Assembly (NCBI GenBank): GCA_963733885.1
Contig: CAVTES010000016.1
Span: 43,285-107,284 of the forward strand
Direction: 5' to 3'
DNA: 64,000 nucleotides
Source: JACVRW01 sp963733885
GTDB taxonomy: Bacteria; Actinomycetota; Thermoleophilia; Solirubrobacterales; Thermoleophilaceae
The notes beneath the pieces were generated by a model that worked only from the letters and a program-made list of their open reading frames with translations, searched no databases and was not told the origin of the DNA. How positions within the stretch are numbered: position 1 is the first letter of the stretch; every line of letters begins with the position of its first letter. Made by a program: the position numbers and the translations under genes. This document shows, piece after piece, positions 54,301 through 63,043 of the stretch.

Positions 54301-55427
54301 CGCGTGCGACGGGCCCGGCGGACGGCGGGAAGGAGCAGCGCCGGGAGCGCAAACCACGCGGTGAGCGGCAGGCGGCTCACCACCAGCGCCACGGCCGGCC
54401 CGCCGCGGATCGCGGTGCCATTCCGGTCCACCACCTCCAACCGGGAACCGGGCGGCGCCGGCTCGACGCGGAAGCGGGCCAGCCAGTCGAGCCCGCGGAC
54501 CAGCGCGCCCAAGCGCCGGTGGCTACCGGCCGTCGGGTCGATCCGGAGCACCCGATCCCGGGTGGACGGCACCGCCCAGATCACCAGCACGGCGATGGCG
54601 AGAAACGAGAAGACCTGCACCGATGCGGACGCCTCGATCGAGATGTGAAAGACGACGGCGACCCATACGGCGGCGTAGCGACTGCCACGCCACCACAGGC
54701 CGAGCGCGATGAACAACTCGGTGAGCACGATGAACTTGGCCGCTCCGGTGTGGAAGCTCCGGTCGGTCAGGAGCGACACCGCCCAGTCCGGTAGCGCCCC
54801 CAGCTCGTCGCGGGCCCGCATGACGCGCTGCCAGGTGACGGTGCCGCCGAACCAGTCGGGATCGACGAGCTTGCTCAGGCCGGAGGCGCCGTAGACGGCG
54901 GCGCACTCGAACCGGAGCAACCAGAGCGGCCAGGCCGGCGCCGAGAGGTCGAGTGCCGGTAGCCCCCGGCGGCGGCGGAGCCACGCGTCCACGGACAGCT
55001 CCCGTCCGCACGGCGCCACCGCCAGCACCCCCAGGACGATGACCAGGTAGGCCCGGTTGTTGTGGAAGTGCGTGGTCGATAGGAACAGGTTGTAGGCGAC
55101 GATCCCGAACGTCGTTGCCGTCGCCAGGCGGGTGAGGAAGCCGAGCGACATGCCGACGGCGCCCGCTGCGGCCAGCCAGAGCAGCCCGACGTACACGGCC
55201 TCTGGCAACTCCGGATACCAGGCGGCGTAAGGCTGGTTGAAGGTGTCCTGGTAGATCCGCCCGTCCAGGCTGTCTGAGAGGAAGGGGCGCAGATGCAGGA
55301 GCACGACCGGGCCGGTGAGCACCCTCAGGAGGGCGAGGCTGCGCATGCTGACCGCACGGCCGAGCAGGTCGTCGAACCTGCCGATCAGACTGCGGGAACG
55401 AAGTGGCGCGCCGACGGCCGCGTTCAC
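54297..55427 (-). CDS. HTTM-domain membrane protein (gamma-carboxylase-like)
   Basis: 376 residues, about eight spans. SLALLRVLTGPVVLLHLRPFL, LSTTHFHNNRAYLVIVLGVLAVAPCGRELSVD and VYGASGLSKLVDPDWFGGTVTWQRV are characteristic of the HTTM domain, the membrane part of vitamin K-dependent gamma-carboxylases. The lumenal C-terminal domain of true carboxylases is missing. It is the middle gene of three with 4-bp overlaps on both sides. Bacterial HTTM proteins are mostly uncharacterised. Confidence 0.88.
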   Translation of the reverse strand: MNAAVGAPLRSRSLIGRFDDLLGRAVSMRSLALLRVLTGPVVLLHLRPFLSDSLDGRIYQDTFNQPYAAWYPELPEAVYVGLLWLAAAGAVGMSLGFLTRLATATTFGIVAYNLFLSTTHFHNNRAYLVIVLGVLAVAPCGRELSVDAWLRRRRGLPALDLSAPAWPLWLLRFECAAVYGASGLSKLVDPDWFGGTVTWQRVMRARDELGALPDWAVSLLTDRSFHTGAAKFIVLTELFIALGLWWRGSRYAAVWVAVVFHISIEASASVQVFSFLAIAVLVIWAVPSTRDRVLRIDPTAGSHRRLGALVRGLDWLARFRVEPAPPGSRLEVVDRNGTAIRGGPAVALVVSRLPLTAWFALPALLLPAVRRARRTR

Positions 55428-55957
55428 CCTGCGCCCCCGCGGACGTCGCTCCGGAGGAGCTCGACCCGGGATGGGTCGTCGTTATGCCAGGACGTGACCC
55501 TGGCCTCGAGGTACCGGGTCTCATGGTCGCGGGGAGTGTTGGCGGCGACCCAGTCGAGCGCAGCGTCGAGGAACGCCAGCTGGTTGGCGAGCCCTGCGTC
55601 CGCGTGGTGGCGGACCGAGGGGTACCGAAGCCCCCGGTTCGGCACCATCTCGTCCCAGCGGTAGCCCGACCACGGGCGTTCGATCGGGACGCGCCGGCCG
55701 TCGGAGGTGACCCGGACAACCTCGGCGCGCCAGGTGCTCGACTCCGGGAACATCTGGAACGCGAACTCCTTGTGGTCGGCCCAATAGCCTCGTGCGACGA
55801 GCCCGAGCTGGACGACCACGACGGCCACGACCACCACCCGCCGAGCGACGACCCTTACCCTCGACCCCACGCGGTTACGATGACACGGCCGGGCGACCGC
55901 CCACCTGGACGCTCCCGCTCGAGCCGCGGATACTGCCCCGCGAATGTCGAAGGACAA
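55424..55957 (-). CDS. HTTM-partner protein, single N-terminal anchor
   Basis: Up to 177 residues. One hydrophobic anchor (VVARRVVVVAVVVVQLGLVARG, about residues 36-57) precedes an extracytoplasmic domain: ADHKEFAFQMFPESSTWRAEVVRV, RPWSGYRWDEMVPN, DAALDWVAANTP. Proteins of this type commonly precede HTTM genes in actinobacteria. The first 29 residues are of low quality; GTG 55870 (VGSRVRVVARR) is a likely true start. Its stop overlaps the HTTM start. It may form a complex that replaces the missing C-terminal domain of the HTTM protein, which is inference. Confidence 0.7.
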   Translation of the reverse strand: MSFDIRGAVSAARAGASRWAVARPCHRNRVGSRVRVVARRVVVVAVVVVQLGLVARGYWADHKEFAFQMFPESSTWRAEVVRVTSDGRRVPIERPWSGYRWDEMVPNRGLRYPSVRHHADAGLANQLAFLDAALDWVAANTPRDHETRYLEARVTSWHNDDPSRVELLRSDVRGGAG

Positions 55958-56045
55958 CTACCGAGGTTGTCGAGGTACGCGATCTCGGGGACCTGACGTT
56001 CGCCTACGCAACCGAAGCACGGGCACTCTCACCGCGCGACATCAC

Positions 56046-56441
56046 CTACTCGCGCAGCCCCACGGCTTGGAGGGCCTCGTCCTCCGTGCGGAAGCTGAGA
56101 ACCCGCGCCAGCTTTCCGCCACTCGTGAAGAACGCGGAGTAGTACGGCACATGGATCTCCACGCCGCTGCCACCGCCTCGTGCGTGGAACACTCCGACCA
56201 CGAGTACCTCGTCACCGAGGTCGCGGAACTCCCGGACCTCCAGGTTGAGGAGCTCCCAGACGTCGGAGTCCCGGAAGTAGCGGGCGAGCCCTTCGGCCCC
56301 GTGGTAGGCCGTGGACTCCACCGTCCCGGTCCACGTCACCCACTCGAAGTCGTCCGTGGTCATCTCGACCAGGCCCGCTACGTCCCGTCGGTTGAAGGCG
56401 GCGACCGCGTTCCGCGCGAGCAAGACGTCCTCCCGCGACAC
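56046..56441 (-). CDS. SnoaL-like/NTF2-fold protein
   Basis: 131 residues: LLARNAVAAFNRRDVAGLVEMTTDDFEWVTW, EGLARYFRDSDVWE, LEVREFRDLGDEVLVVGVF and the C-terminal EALQAVGLRE. Paralogue of the next gene, with which it shares the tail A-x-x-AVGLRE and a start MSxE(D/N)V; there are 3 bp between them, so they form a tandem pair. A short plus-strand stretch at about 55960-56000 (EVRDLGDLTFAYAT) looks like a fragment of a third, inverted copy. Function unknown. Confidence 0.82.
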   Translation of the reverse strand: MSREDVLLARNAVAAFNRRDVAGLVEMTTDDFEWVTWTGTVESTAYHGAEGLARYFRDSDVWELLNLEVREFRDLGDEVLVVGVFHARGGGSGVEIHVPYYSAFFTSGGKLARVLSFRTEDEALQAVGLRE

Positions 56442-56444
56442 CGC

Positions 56445-56852
56445 CTACTCCCGCAGCCCCACGGCTTCGAGGGCCGCTTCGCGTGCGTCTTGGTCGACCC
56501 AGATCTCGATTCGGCTCACCTTGCCGTGGCGCAGCGTGTAGACGTGCGCCCCGCACTGCTCGACCCGGACCCCGCTGTGTCGCCCGCGCCCGTGGTGGGT
56601 GACGAGGACGAACACACGGTCACCGGTGTCGCGCGTTTCCTCGATGTCGAACCGGTAGCCCAGGTCGAACTGCCTGAACCAGTCCCCGAACCACTCTCCG
56701 ACGGCCGCCTTGCCGGTCGCCGTGTCCTGGCCGGCCTGCCAATGAACGATGAGCGTCACGTCCTCCGCCCACGTGTCCATCACGCCAGCGAATTCACGCG
56801 CGTTCGTACCTTCGAACTGCTTGACAGCGACCTCGACGTTCTCCTGCGACAT
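56445..56852 (-). CDS. SnoaL-like/NTF2-fold protein
   Basis: 135 residues: MSQENVEVAVKQFEGTNAREFAGVMDTWAEDVTLIVHW, KAAVGEWFGDWFRQFDLGYRFDIEETRDTGDRVFVLVTHHGRG and the C-terminal EAALEAVGLRE. First gene of a two-gene tandem. The cone-shaped NTF2 fold suggests a small-molecule isomerase, cyclase or binding role, but catalytic residues cannot be assigned. Confidence 0.82.
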   Translation of the reverse strand: MSQENVEVAVKQFEGTNAREFAGVMDTWAEDVTLIVHWQAGQDTATGKAAVGEWFGDWFRQFDLGYRFDIEETRDTGDRVFVLVTHHGRGRHSGVRVEQCGAHVYTLRHGKVSRIEIWVDQDAREAALEAVGLRE

Positions 56853-57077
56853 CGCCCGCCCAGTATCCCCTCCGACCTACCCTCTGCCAATGGCGAGCGC
56901 GGAGCGGAGCCGCCGTGACGAGAAGGTTGAGGCGATGGCCCACTCGCCACCTGTGAGACGACCGCGGAAACGCCGCATGATCTACATCGGCATCCTCGCC
57001 GGCGCCCGCAGGCGCGCGATTGGCTCCCGTGCCGCTCCTGGATCCGTCGAAAGGCAGCACCGCTGACCTTCAATTAT

Positions 57078-57275
57078 TCAGACCGGCCCGCCCGCATTGC
57101 GTGCCCCTCTTTCGTGCGTGCGGGCGTGGGCGCTGGCGCGAGCGTGCACTCGGCGCAGGCGGGCGCGCAGCTGCGCCCACGCCACCCCGAGCCCCACGAG
57201 CAGTGCGGGGCCGAAGGCTCCGAGCGTCTCCTCGATGGGGATGCCGCCGAGGTGCGCGAGCGGCGTGCCGGTCAC
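57078..57275 (-). CDS. Small membrane protein coupled to selenium-binding protein
   Basis: 65 residues from a GTG that overlaps the stop of the upstream gene (GTGA). One membrane segment (TLGAFGPALLVGLGVAWAQL, residues 17-36) is followed by a basic Arg/His/Ala-rich tail. The coupled start and the position directly behind the methanethiol oxidase gene suggest a membrane anchor or export partner. No family is recognised. Confidence 0.6.
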   Translation of the reverse strand: MTGTPLAHLGGIPIEETLGAFGPALLVGLGVAWAQLRARLRRVHARASAHARTHERGARNAGGPV

Positions 57276-58618
57276 TGGAAGATCTCGGTGGTGCAGTCGC
57301 CGCCTTGGAGGCGTACCTCGTGTGCGCGCGCGGGGCCGTCGGGGCGGTCGTGGAAGTCGACGAAGAAGTCCGGGGCAACCTCCATCCCGCCGTTCGGGTT
57401 GCAGTTCACCTTGAGGAGCCAGGACCGCAGCCCGGGGTAGAACTGGTTGTCCCAGCTCGAGTAGAGCGAGTTCGTGACGTACAGCCGCCGGCCGTCGAGC
57501 GAGAGCTGGATCATCTGCGGTCCGCCGTTCAGGTCGCGGCCGGCGTCGTTCTGCTTGCCGAGCAGCCCGCCGAGCCAGAGCCGGCCGGTCAGCCTCGGGT
57601 TGGCGGGGTCGGACACGTCGTACTGGCGCAGGTCGCCGTGAAGCCAGTTGGAGAGGTAGAGGAAGCGGTCGTCCATCGAGACGACCAGGTCCGTGATCAG
57701 CCCGGGCACGCCGCCGGGCAGCGGCCAGCCCTCGAGCTCCTCGTTCTCGACCTCGACCACCGGCTCGGCCTGGAAACTGCCGTTGGTGCGGTGGAACCGG
57801 ATGATGTTGCTGGCCAGCGTCGCCGCGACGAAGCCTTCATCGGCCTCGGGGTCATGCAGCCAGCGCAGCTCGAGCGGGATCAGTCCGTGCTCGCCGAGGT
57901 CGAGCGTCTGCTCGAGCCGCCGCTCGGCGAGGTCCCAGAAGTGGATGCGCTGCCCGTACCGGCCTTTCCCGACGTCCTCGATGTCGAAGCCGGGCTCGTA
58001 GGCGTTCGGCTCGCCCCACTCGGACGAGACCAACACGTTCTTGCGCGGCTGATACCAGAAGTCGTAATTGAGGTTCGGCGTCGGGCCGCCGTTCTCCCAG
58101 CGCCCCTTGACCTCGAAGCTGCGCGCGTCGAGGACCGCGAAGCCACCCGAGCCGTTGCCGTCGGCGTCGCCGAGCATGCTGATCACGACGTTGTCGCCCG
58201 GCATGCAGTGCACGGTGTGCGGGCGCGTGTAGCCCGTCTTCGCCACGAGCTCCTCGCGCTCGATCACCGTCTCGATTCGCGGACGGCGCGGATCGTCGGC
58301 CACGTTGACGACGTGGATCCGCGAGGAGCGGAATCCGGGCACGATCAGATGCGAGCGGTCCGGTCCGTGGCAGGCGGAACTGCAGCGGTTCCAGCCGAAG
58401 TGATGCAGCTCGTCGCCGACGTTGGGCATCGGCATCTCGTGCACTATCCGGCCGGATTCGGCATCGACGACGGCGAGGAAGTCCGGCTTGTCGACCCCGG
58501 TGCCCTCGTGCAGGCAGGCGAGATAGAGGAACTCCTCGGGCCGGGCGTGACGCGCCTCTTGAGGTGACGCATAGAACGAGGCGGGGTTGCCTTCTTGGTT
58601 CGACGTCATGTGCTTCAT
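57272..58618 (-). CDS. Selenium-binding protein family / methanethiol oxidase
   Basis: 448 residues of the SBP56 beta-propeller family; bacterial members oxidise methanethiol to formaldehyde, H2S and H2O2. Visible: the Cys/His sites NRCSSACHGPDRSH near residue 80 and RPHTVHCMPGD near 131, LRWLHDPEADEGFVAA near 250, and VVSMDDRFLYLSNWLHGDLRQYD near 315. No signal peptide is evident. The 65-codon membrane protein gene follows with overlap. It is downstream of the AfsR-type regulator on the same strand (33-bp gap) and may be under its control. Confidence 0.92.
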   Translation of the reverse strand: MKHMTSNQEGNPASFYASPQEARHARPEEFLYLACLHEGTGVDKPDFLAVVDAESGRIVHEMPMPNVGDELHHFGWNRCSSACHGPDRSHLIVPGFRSSRIHVVNVADDPRRPRIETVIEREELVAKTGYTRPHTVHCMPGDNVVISMLGDADGNGSGGFAVLDARSFEVKGRWENGGPTPNLNYDFWYQPRKNVLVSSEWGEPNAYEPGFDIEDVGKGRYGQRIHFWDLAERRLEQTLDLGEHGLIPLELRWLHDPEADEGFVAATLASNIIRFHRTNGSFQAEPVVEVENEELEGWPLPGGVPGLITDLVVSMDDRFLYLSNWLHGDLRQYDVSDPANPRLTGRLWLGGLLGKQNDAGRDLNGGPQMIQLSLDGRRLYVTNSLYSSWDNQFYPGLRSWLLKVNCNPNGGMEVAPDFFVDFHDRPDGPARAHEVRLQGGDCTTEIFQ

Positions 58619-58651
58619 GCCCCCTTCGGTGGTGAGGTAGAGGGGGCGAAG

Positions 58652-61600
58652 CTACGTGCCGGGCTGTTTGACGGCGCTTAACGCCGGCTTAGCGTCTGTG
58701 TAGGGCACGCCGCGGGCGTCGCCGACGGCGACGAAGAGCGCCCGTGCGCGCTGCAGCGCCGTCTGCGCACGGGGCTCGTCGCCGAGCGCCACGCAGGCCT
58801 CGTGCAGCGCCAGGCGGCCCCACGCCTCAACGCGCTGAAGCCCCTGGGGTCCCAGCAGCGCGCAGCCGTCCTCGTACAGGCGCGCGGCCTGTTCCAGCTC
58901 GCCGAGGCGCTCCTCGCCGATCGCCCAATTGGTCTGCACGCAGGCCATCGCCGGCAGGTCGTCGACCGCCTCGGTGTAGGCGAGCGCCGCGCTCAGCAGC
59001 GCGCGACCCGCCTGAGCGTCGCCGGCCATCATGGCGAGCAGGCCGAGTCCCATCCGGGTGCTGAGGATGGCCCGGCGATCGCCGAGGTCGCCGCGGATCG
59101 TGAGTGCCTCCTCCAGACGCACGCGCGCGGCCTCGAAGTCGCACAGCGAGCGCGAGAGGTTGCCCATGTGCGCGAGGGTGAGCGCCTCGCCCCGCCGGTC
59201 CTCTACGCGCCGGAAGCGCGCGAGCGCATCGTCGAGCGTGGCCTGCGCCTGCTCGAGGTCACCGTCGGCGCGGGCGACCCAGGCGAGATTGTTGAGCGCG
59301 TAGGCGATCGCCTGGGCGCGGGCGAAGCGGTGAAAGAGGAAGATCGTCTCCTCCCATAACATCCGCGGCCGGCGCTGCGGCCCCTCGTCGAGCACGCACA
59401 CCCCGAAGGTGACCCCGTCGAAGAACGGCGTGTCGTCGTCGGGCGCCGCGTCGAGCAGCTCGAGGGCCTCCAGCACACGCGCGCGAGCGGCCGCGTTGTC
59501 ACCGCGATACCACGGCAGCGTCGCCGACGCATGCGTCGCCACGGCCAGCAAGCGGTCGTCGTCCAGGCGCCGCGCAAGCGCCAGCGCCTCGCCGAAGAGC
59601 GCCTCGGCCTCGGCGCGATGGACGTACTGGGCGAACATGGCGTGCTGGTAGAGCGCCGCGGCGGTCGCGCGCTCGTCTCCGAGCAGCCGGTAGGCGCTGA
59701 CGGCGTCGCCGACGTGCCGCAGGAAGCCGTCGGGGTCGCCGAGACGCAGCGACAGGCCGGCGCCCGCGAGCAGCGCCTCGACGCGCACCGGCGTCTGCTC
59801 GGGCGCCGCGGCCAGCGTCGTCTGCAGCCAGCGGTTGCCCTCGGAGAAGTACCCTCGATCCAGCCAGAACCGCCACAGCCGCGTGGCCAGCCGCAGCGCC
59901 GCCTGGGGATCGCGGCGCAGCGCCCAGGCGAGACCGGCGCGCAGGTTGTCGTGCTCGCGCTCGAGCACGTGCAGCGAGCGCCGCGGGCCGGCCGACAGTG
60001 GGTCGTGCTCCTCGGCCAGCGCGAGGCACCAATTGAGGTGGCGCAGCGCGACGGTCTCGCGCTCGGCGGCCGCCTCGAGCCGCTCGGAGGCGTACTGGCG
60101 CACGGTCTCGAGCAGGCGGAAGCGCTCGCCCTCCGCGACGACGAGCGACTTCTCGACCAGCCGGGCAAGCAGATCGACGACCCGCCGGCGGGCGATCGCA
60201 CCGTCGGCGCAGACCTCCTCGGCCGCCTCGAGCGTGAAGCCACCGGCGAAGACCGCGAGGCGACGGTGAAGGACGCGCTCCTCGGCGGTGAGCAGGTCGT
60301 GGCTCCAATCGATCGTGGCCCGCAGCGTCTGCTGGCGGGTCAGCGCCGTGCGGCGGCCTGCGCCGAGCACGTCGAGGCTCTCGCCCAGGCGCGCGGCGAT
60401 CTGGTCGAGCGACAGCGCGGCCGCGCGGGCCGCGGCGAGCTCGATGGCCAGCGGCATGCCGTCCAGGCGCCGGCAGATCTCCTCCACGGCGCCGGGCGCG
60501 GCGTCCGCGGGATCGAAGCCCGGCCGCGCCGCGGCGGCGCGCTCGCAGAACAGCCGCTCGGCCTCCGCCAGCGAGGGCACGGCCCATGCGACCTCGTCGG
60601 CGCAGCGCAGCGGCTCGCGGCTCGTGGCCAGGACGCGCACGCCCGGCCCGGCGCGCAGAACCTCCTCGACCAGGCGGGCGCACGCGTTGATCAGGTGCTC
60701 GCAGTTGTCGAGCAGTAGCAACGCCTCGCGCGGGGCCAGATAAGCGACCAGCGCCTCCAAGGCGGAGCGAGATGCGGGGATCGGCACGCCAACGGCCAGC
60801 GCCGCCGCCTGCGCCACCAGCTCGGGATCACTGAGGCTCGCCAGGTCGACGAACCAAGCGCCGTCGGGCAGCTCCGCCAGCGCGTCGGCGGCGGCCTCGA
60901 GCGCCAACCGCGTCTTGCCGCAGCCCCCGGGGCCGGTGAGCGTCACGAGCCGGGCGCGCCGCAGGAGGCGAGCGATGTCCGCGCGCTCTCGCTCACGGCC
61001 GACGAACGAGGTCAGCTGGCGCGGGAGGTTGCCGCCCCCCGCCGCCGCCGGCGTCGGCGTCGGCGCCAGCAGCTGCTGGTAGAGCGCGCGAGTCGCGGGG
61101 TCTGGCTCGGCCGCCAGCTCGGCGCTGAGGCCCTGCCGCAGAAGCTGGTACTGGGCCAGCGCCTGCTGGCGACGGCCGGTGCGCGCGTACAGGCGCATGA
61201 GCGCGCGGTGAGCGGGCTCCGCGAGCGGGTCAGCGATCAGCGCGCGCTGCAGGGCGGCCACGGCGGCCGGCGCGTCGCCGTGCAACTCGGCGAGCTCGAG
61301 GCACAACGCGGTATGCAGCTCGGTGAGCGCAGCGCGCCGCGCATCCGCCCACGGCTCGTAGCGGTCCTCGGGCAGCAGCGCGCCGCCGTGAAGGCCGAGC
61401 GCCCGCTCATAGGCGGCCGGGTCGCGATCCGCTCGTGCGCGAGCCGCGGCAGCCTCGAAGACATCAATGTCGACCTGAGCCTTAAGAACAACCGCCCCAT
61501 CGATCAGCACCACTGCGGCCGCGCCGTCGGCGCCCGCCGAGTCGAGCGCCCGGCGGGTGGCATAGAGCGCCTGGTTCAGGTTGTTCGCGGCCGCGTCGGT

Positions 61601-61843
61601 ATCACCGTCGGGCCACAGCAACTCCGCGAGGCGCTCGCGGTGTACACGCCGGTCAGGCGCCAGCGCGAGGATCTTGACCAGCGCCTTGGCCTTGCGCAGC
61701 CGCCACGCACGATCGGCGACGACGTTGTCGCCGACGGCGACCGAGAAACCGCCCAACAGGCGGATGCGCGGCTCGGTGCTGTTGCTCGTGGCTCGCCCCT
61801 TCCCAACGAGCCTAACGCCACGACCCGAGGCCGTCGAGCACAT
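58652..61843 (-). CDS. AfsR/SARP-type transcriptional regulator with NB-ARC and TPR domains
   Basis: About 1063 residues. An OmpR-like winged helix (PRIRLLGGFSVAVGDN; ELLWPDGDTDAAANNLNQALYATRR), a BTAD domain (residues about 100-240), an NB-ARC ATPase (Walker A VTLTGPGGCGKTRLALEAA; ALLLLDNCEHL; GLPL-like RRLDGMPLAIELAAAR), a winged linker and a long TPR region. This is the large AfsR/RegX-like activator class. Start ATG 61843 is preferred to ATG 61912, because a 13-bp perfect palindrome lies at 61897-61909. Probable regulator of the downstream methanethiol oxidase gene. Confidence 0.9.
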   Translation of the reverse strand: MCSTASGRGVRLVGKGRATSNSTEPRIRLLGGFSVAVGDNVVADRAWRLRKAKALVKILALAPDRRVHRERLAELLWPDGDTDAAANNLNQALYATRRALDSAGADGAAAVVLIDGAVVLKAQVDIDVFEAAAARARADRDPAAYERALGLHGGALLPEDRYEPWADARRAALTELHTALCLELAELHGDAPAAVAALQRALIADPLAEPAHRALMRLYARTGRRQQALAQYQLLRQGLSAELAAEPDPATRALYQQLLAPTPTPAAAGGGNLPRQLTSFVGRERERADIARLLRRARLVTLTGPGGCGKTRLALEAAADALAELPDGAWFVDLASLSDPELVAQAAALAVGVPIPASRSALEALVAYLAPREALLLLDNCEHLINACARLVEEVLRAGPGVRVLATSREPLRCADEVAWAVPSLAEAERLFCERAAAARPGFDPADAAPGAVEEICRRLDGMPLAIELAAARAAALSLDQIAARLGESLDVLGAGRRTALTRQQTLRATIDWSHDLLTAEERVLHRRLAVFAGGFTLEAAEEVCADGAIARRRVVDLLARLVEKSLVVAEGERFRLLETVRQYASERLEAAAERETVALRHLNWCLALAEEHDPLSAGPRRSLHVLEREHDNLRAGLAWALRRDPQAALRLATRLWRFWLDRGYFSEGNRWLQTTLAAAPEQTPVRVEALLAGAGLSLRLGDPDGFLRHVGDAVSAYRLLGDERATAAALYQHAMFAQYVHRAEAEALFGEALALARRLDDDRLLAVATHASATLPWYRGDNAAARARVLEALELLDAAPDDDTPFFDGVTFGVCVLDEGPQRRPRMLWEETIFLFHRFARAQAIAYALNNLAWVARADGDLEQAQATLDDALARFRRVEDRRGEALTLAHMGNLSRSLCDFEAARVRLEEALTIRGDLGDRRAILSTRMGLGLLAMMAGDAQAGRALLSAALAYTEAVDDLPAMACVQTNWAIGEERLGELEQAARLYEDGCALLGPQGLQRVEAWGRLALHEACVALGDEPRAQTALQRARALFVAVGDARGVPYTDAKPALSAVKQPGT

Positions 61844-61896
61844 CGGCGCTCGCCGAGGCAACGTGGTCTCACTGCTGTAGAGGCCGGTCGAACACC

Positions 61897-61909
61897 CGGT
61901 GTGACACCG
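61897..61909. promoter_or_regulatory. 13-bp perfect palindrome upstream of AfsR-type gene
   Basis: CGGTGTGACACCG, 53 bp upstream of ATG 61843. It may be an operator in the promoter of the regulator gene; no other copy was noticed. Confidence 0.35.
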
Positions 61910-62028
61910 CACTCACACACGCCGCTCCTTCGCGCCGAAGCAGGAGCAGCGCGCTCGGGGCTGCTGCCGCGCGACGCGCGACGCGCGAGTTGCATGGAAA
62001 GCAGGAGCGCCTTTGCGACGCCTCAGGC

Positions 62029-62910
62029 TCAGCTTCGGTCCGGCGCGCGCGCTAGCTCAGCGGGGTCGACGGTGGCTGCCCAGCTGCCGAGGAGCTTCAG
62101 GGCCTCCTCAGAGCGCGAGCCGGGCTCGGCGGTGTAGGTGACGAGCGTCAGCCCGGGGTCTGCGGCGAGGTCCAGCCGGTTGTAGCTCAGGTGGAGCTCG
62201 CCGACGACGGGATGGTTGAAGTGCTTCACGCCGGTGTTGTGGAAGCGCACGTTGTGCGCAGCCCAGCGGGTGCGGAACGCCTCGCTCCGTGTGGCGAGCT
62301 CGCCAACGAGGTCTGAGAGGTCGCGGTTGTAAGGGTCGCGGCCCGCGGCAGAGCGCAGGATGGCAGCGGACTCGTTGGCGACGCGGTCCCAATCGCCGAA
62401 GAACGCCTCGGCTCGCGTATCGAGGAAGACGAACCGGGCGGTGTTGACCGGCCGCGCCGGCGCGGCGTACAGCTCGGAGAACAGCGCCTGTCCGAGCTGG
62501 TTGGCGGCCAGCAGGTCGAGACGCTCGTTGCCCACGAACGCGGCCGCGCTGGTGATCGCGTCGAGGGTCCAGTGAACCTCGGGCCGGACGCGCTGCTTGG
62601 CCTGGCGCCGACGACGCGGCACTGGGGTCGGGTGTGCAGCGCGGGCGAGGTCGAAGAGGTGGGCACGCTCGGCGTCGTCAAGCTCAAGCGCCCGGGCCAG
62701 CGCCTCCAGCACGCTCTCAGAGACCCCGCTCATGTCTCCACGCTCCAGGCGGGTGTAGTACGGAACGCTCACCCCGGCCAGGACTGCGACCTCCTCGCGG
62801 CGCAGGCCGGGAACACGACGACTGCCGTAGGAGCGCAGCCCAGCCTGCTCGGGCGTGATCCGCGCACGGCGGGAAGTGAGGAACTCGCGGATCTCCTGCT
62901 TGGTCTCCAC
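62029..62910 (-). CDS. XRE-family regulator with MmyB-like ligand-binding domain
   Basis: 293 residues. The N-terminal HTH (VPGLRREEVAVLAGVSVPYYTRLERGD, residues 33-59) is followed by the MmyB-type PAS-like domain (FVGNERLDLLAANQLGQALF; NTARFVFLDTRAEAFFGDWDRVAN; HPVVGELHLSYNRLDLAADPGLTLVTYTAEPGS). These regulators may bind fatty acid-like ligands and usually control a divergent oxidoreductase, here the aldo/keto reductase at 63044. A 12-bp-arm inverted repeat lies in the shared promoter region. Confidence 0.92.
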   Translation of the reverse strand: METKQEIREFLTSRRARITPEQAGLRSYGSRRVPGLRREEVAVLAGVSVPYYTRLERGDMSGVSESVLEALARALELDDAERAHLFDLARAAHPTPVPRRRRQAKQRVRPEVHWTLDAITSAAAFVGNERLDLLAANQLGQALFSELYAAPARPVNTARFVFLDTRAEAFFGDWDRVANESAAILRSAAGRDPYNRDLSDLVGELATRSEAFRTRWAAHNVRFHNTGVKHFNHPVVGELHLSYNRLDLAADPGLTLVTYTAEPGSRSEEALKLLGSWAATVDPAELARAPDRS

Positions 62911-62940
62911 GCCGCAAGCGTAAACCCGGGGCCCTGCGCC

Positions 62941-62980
62941 TGGGAGACCCTGCCAGTACCTCCCTTGACAGGGACTCCCA
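62941..62980. promoter_or_regulatory. Inverted-repeat operator and -35 element in divergent promoter region
   Basis: TGGGAGACCCTG (62941-62952) and CAGGGACTCCCA (62969-62980) are complementary at 11 of 12 positions. A TTGACA -35 candidate (62965-62970) facing the aldo/keto reductase overlaps the right arm by two bases, so binding there would block the promoter. The likely binder is the MmyB-type regulator. Confidence 0.6.
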
Positions 62981-63043
62981 CCTTCGCGAGATCCGCGCTT
63001 TGCTGACAGCCATGACTTCTACAAGGACCGGAGGCCCACTGTC

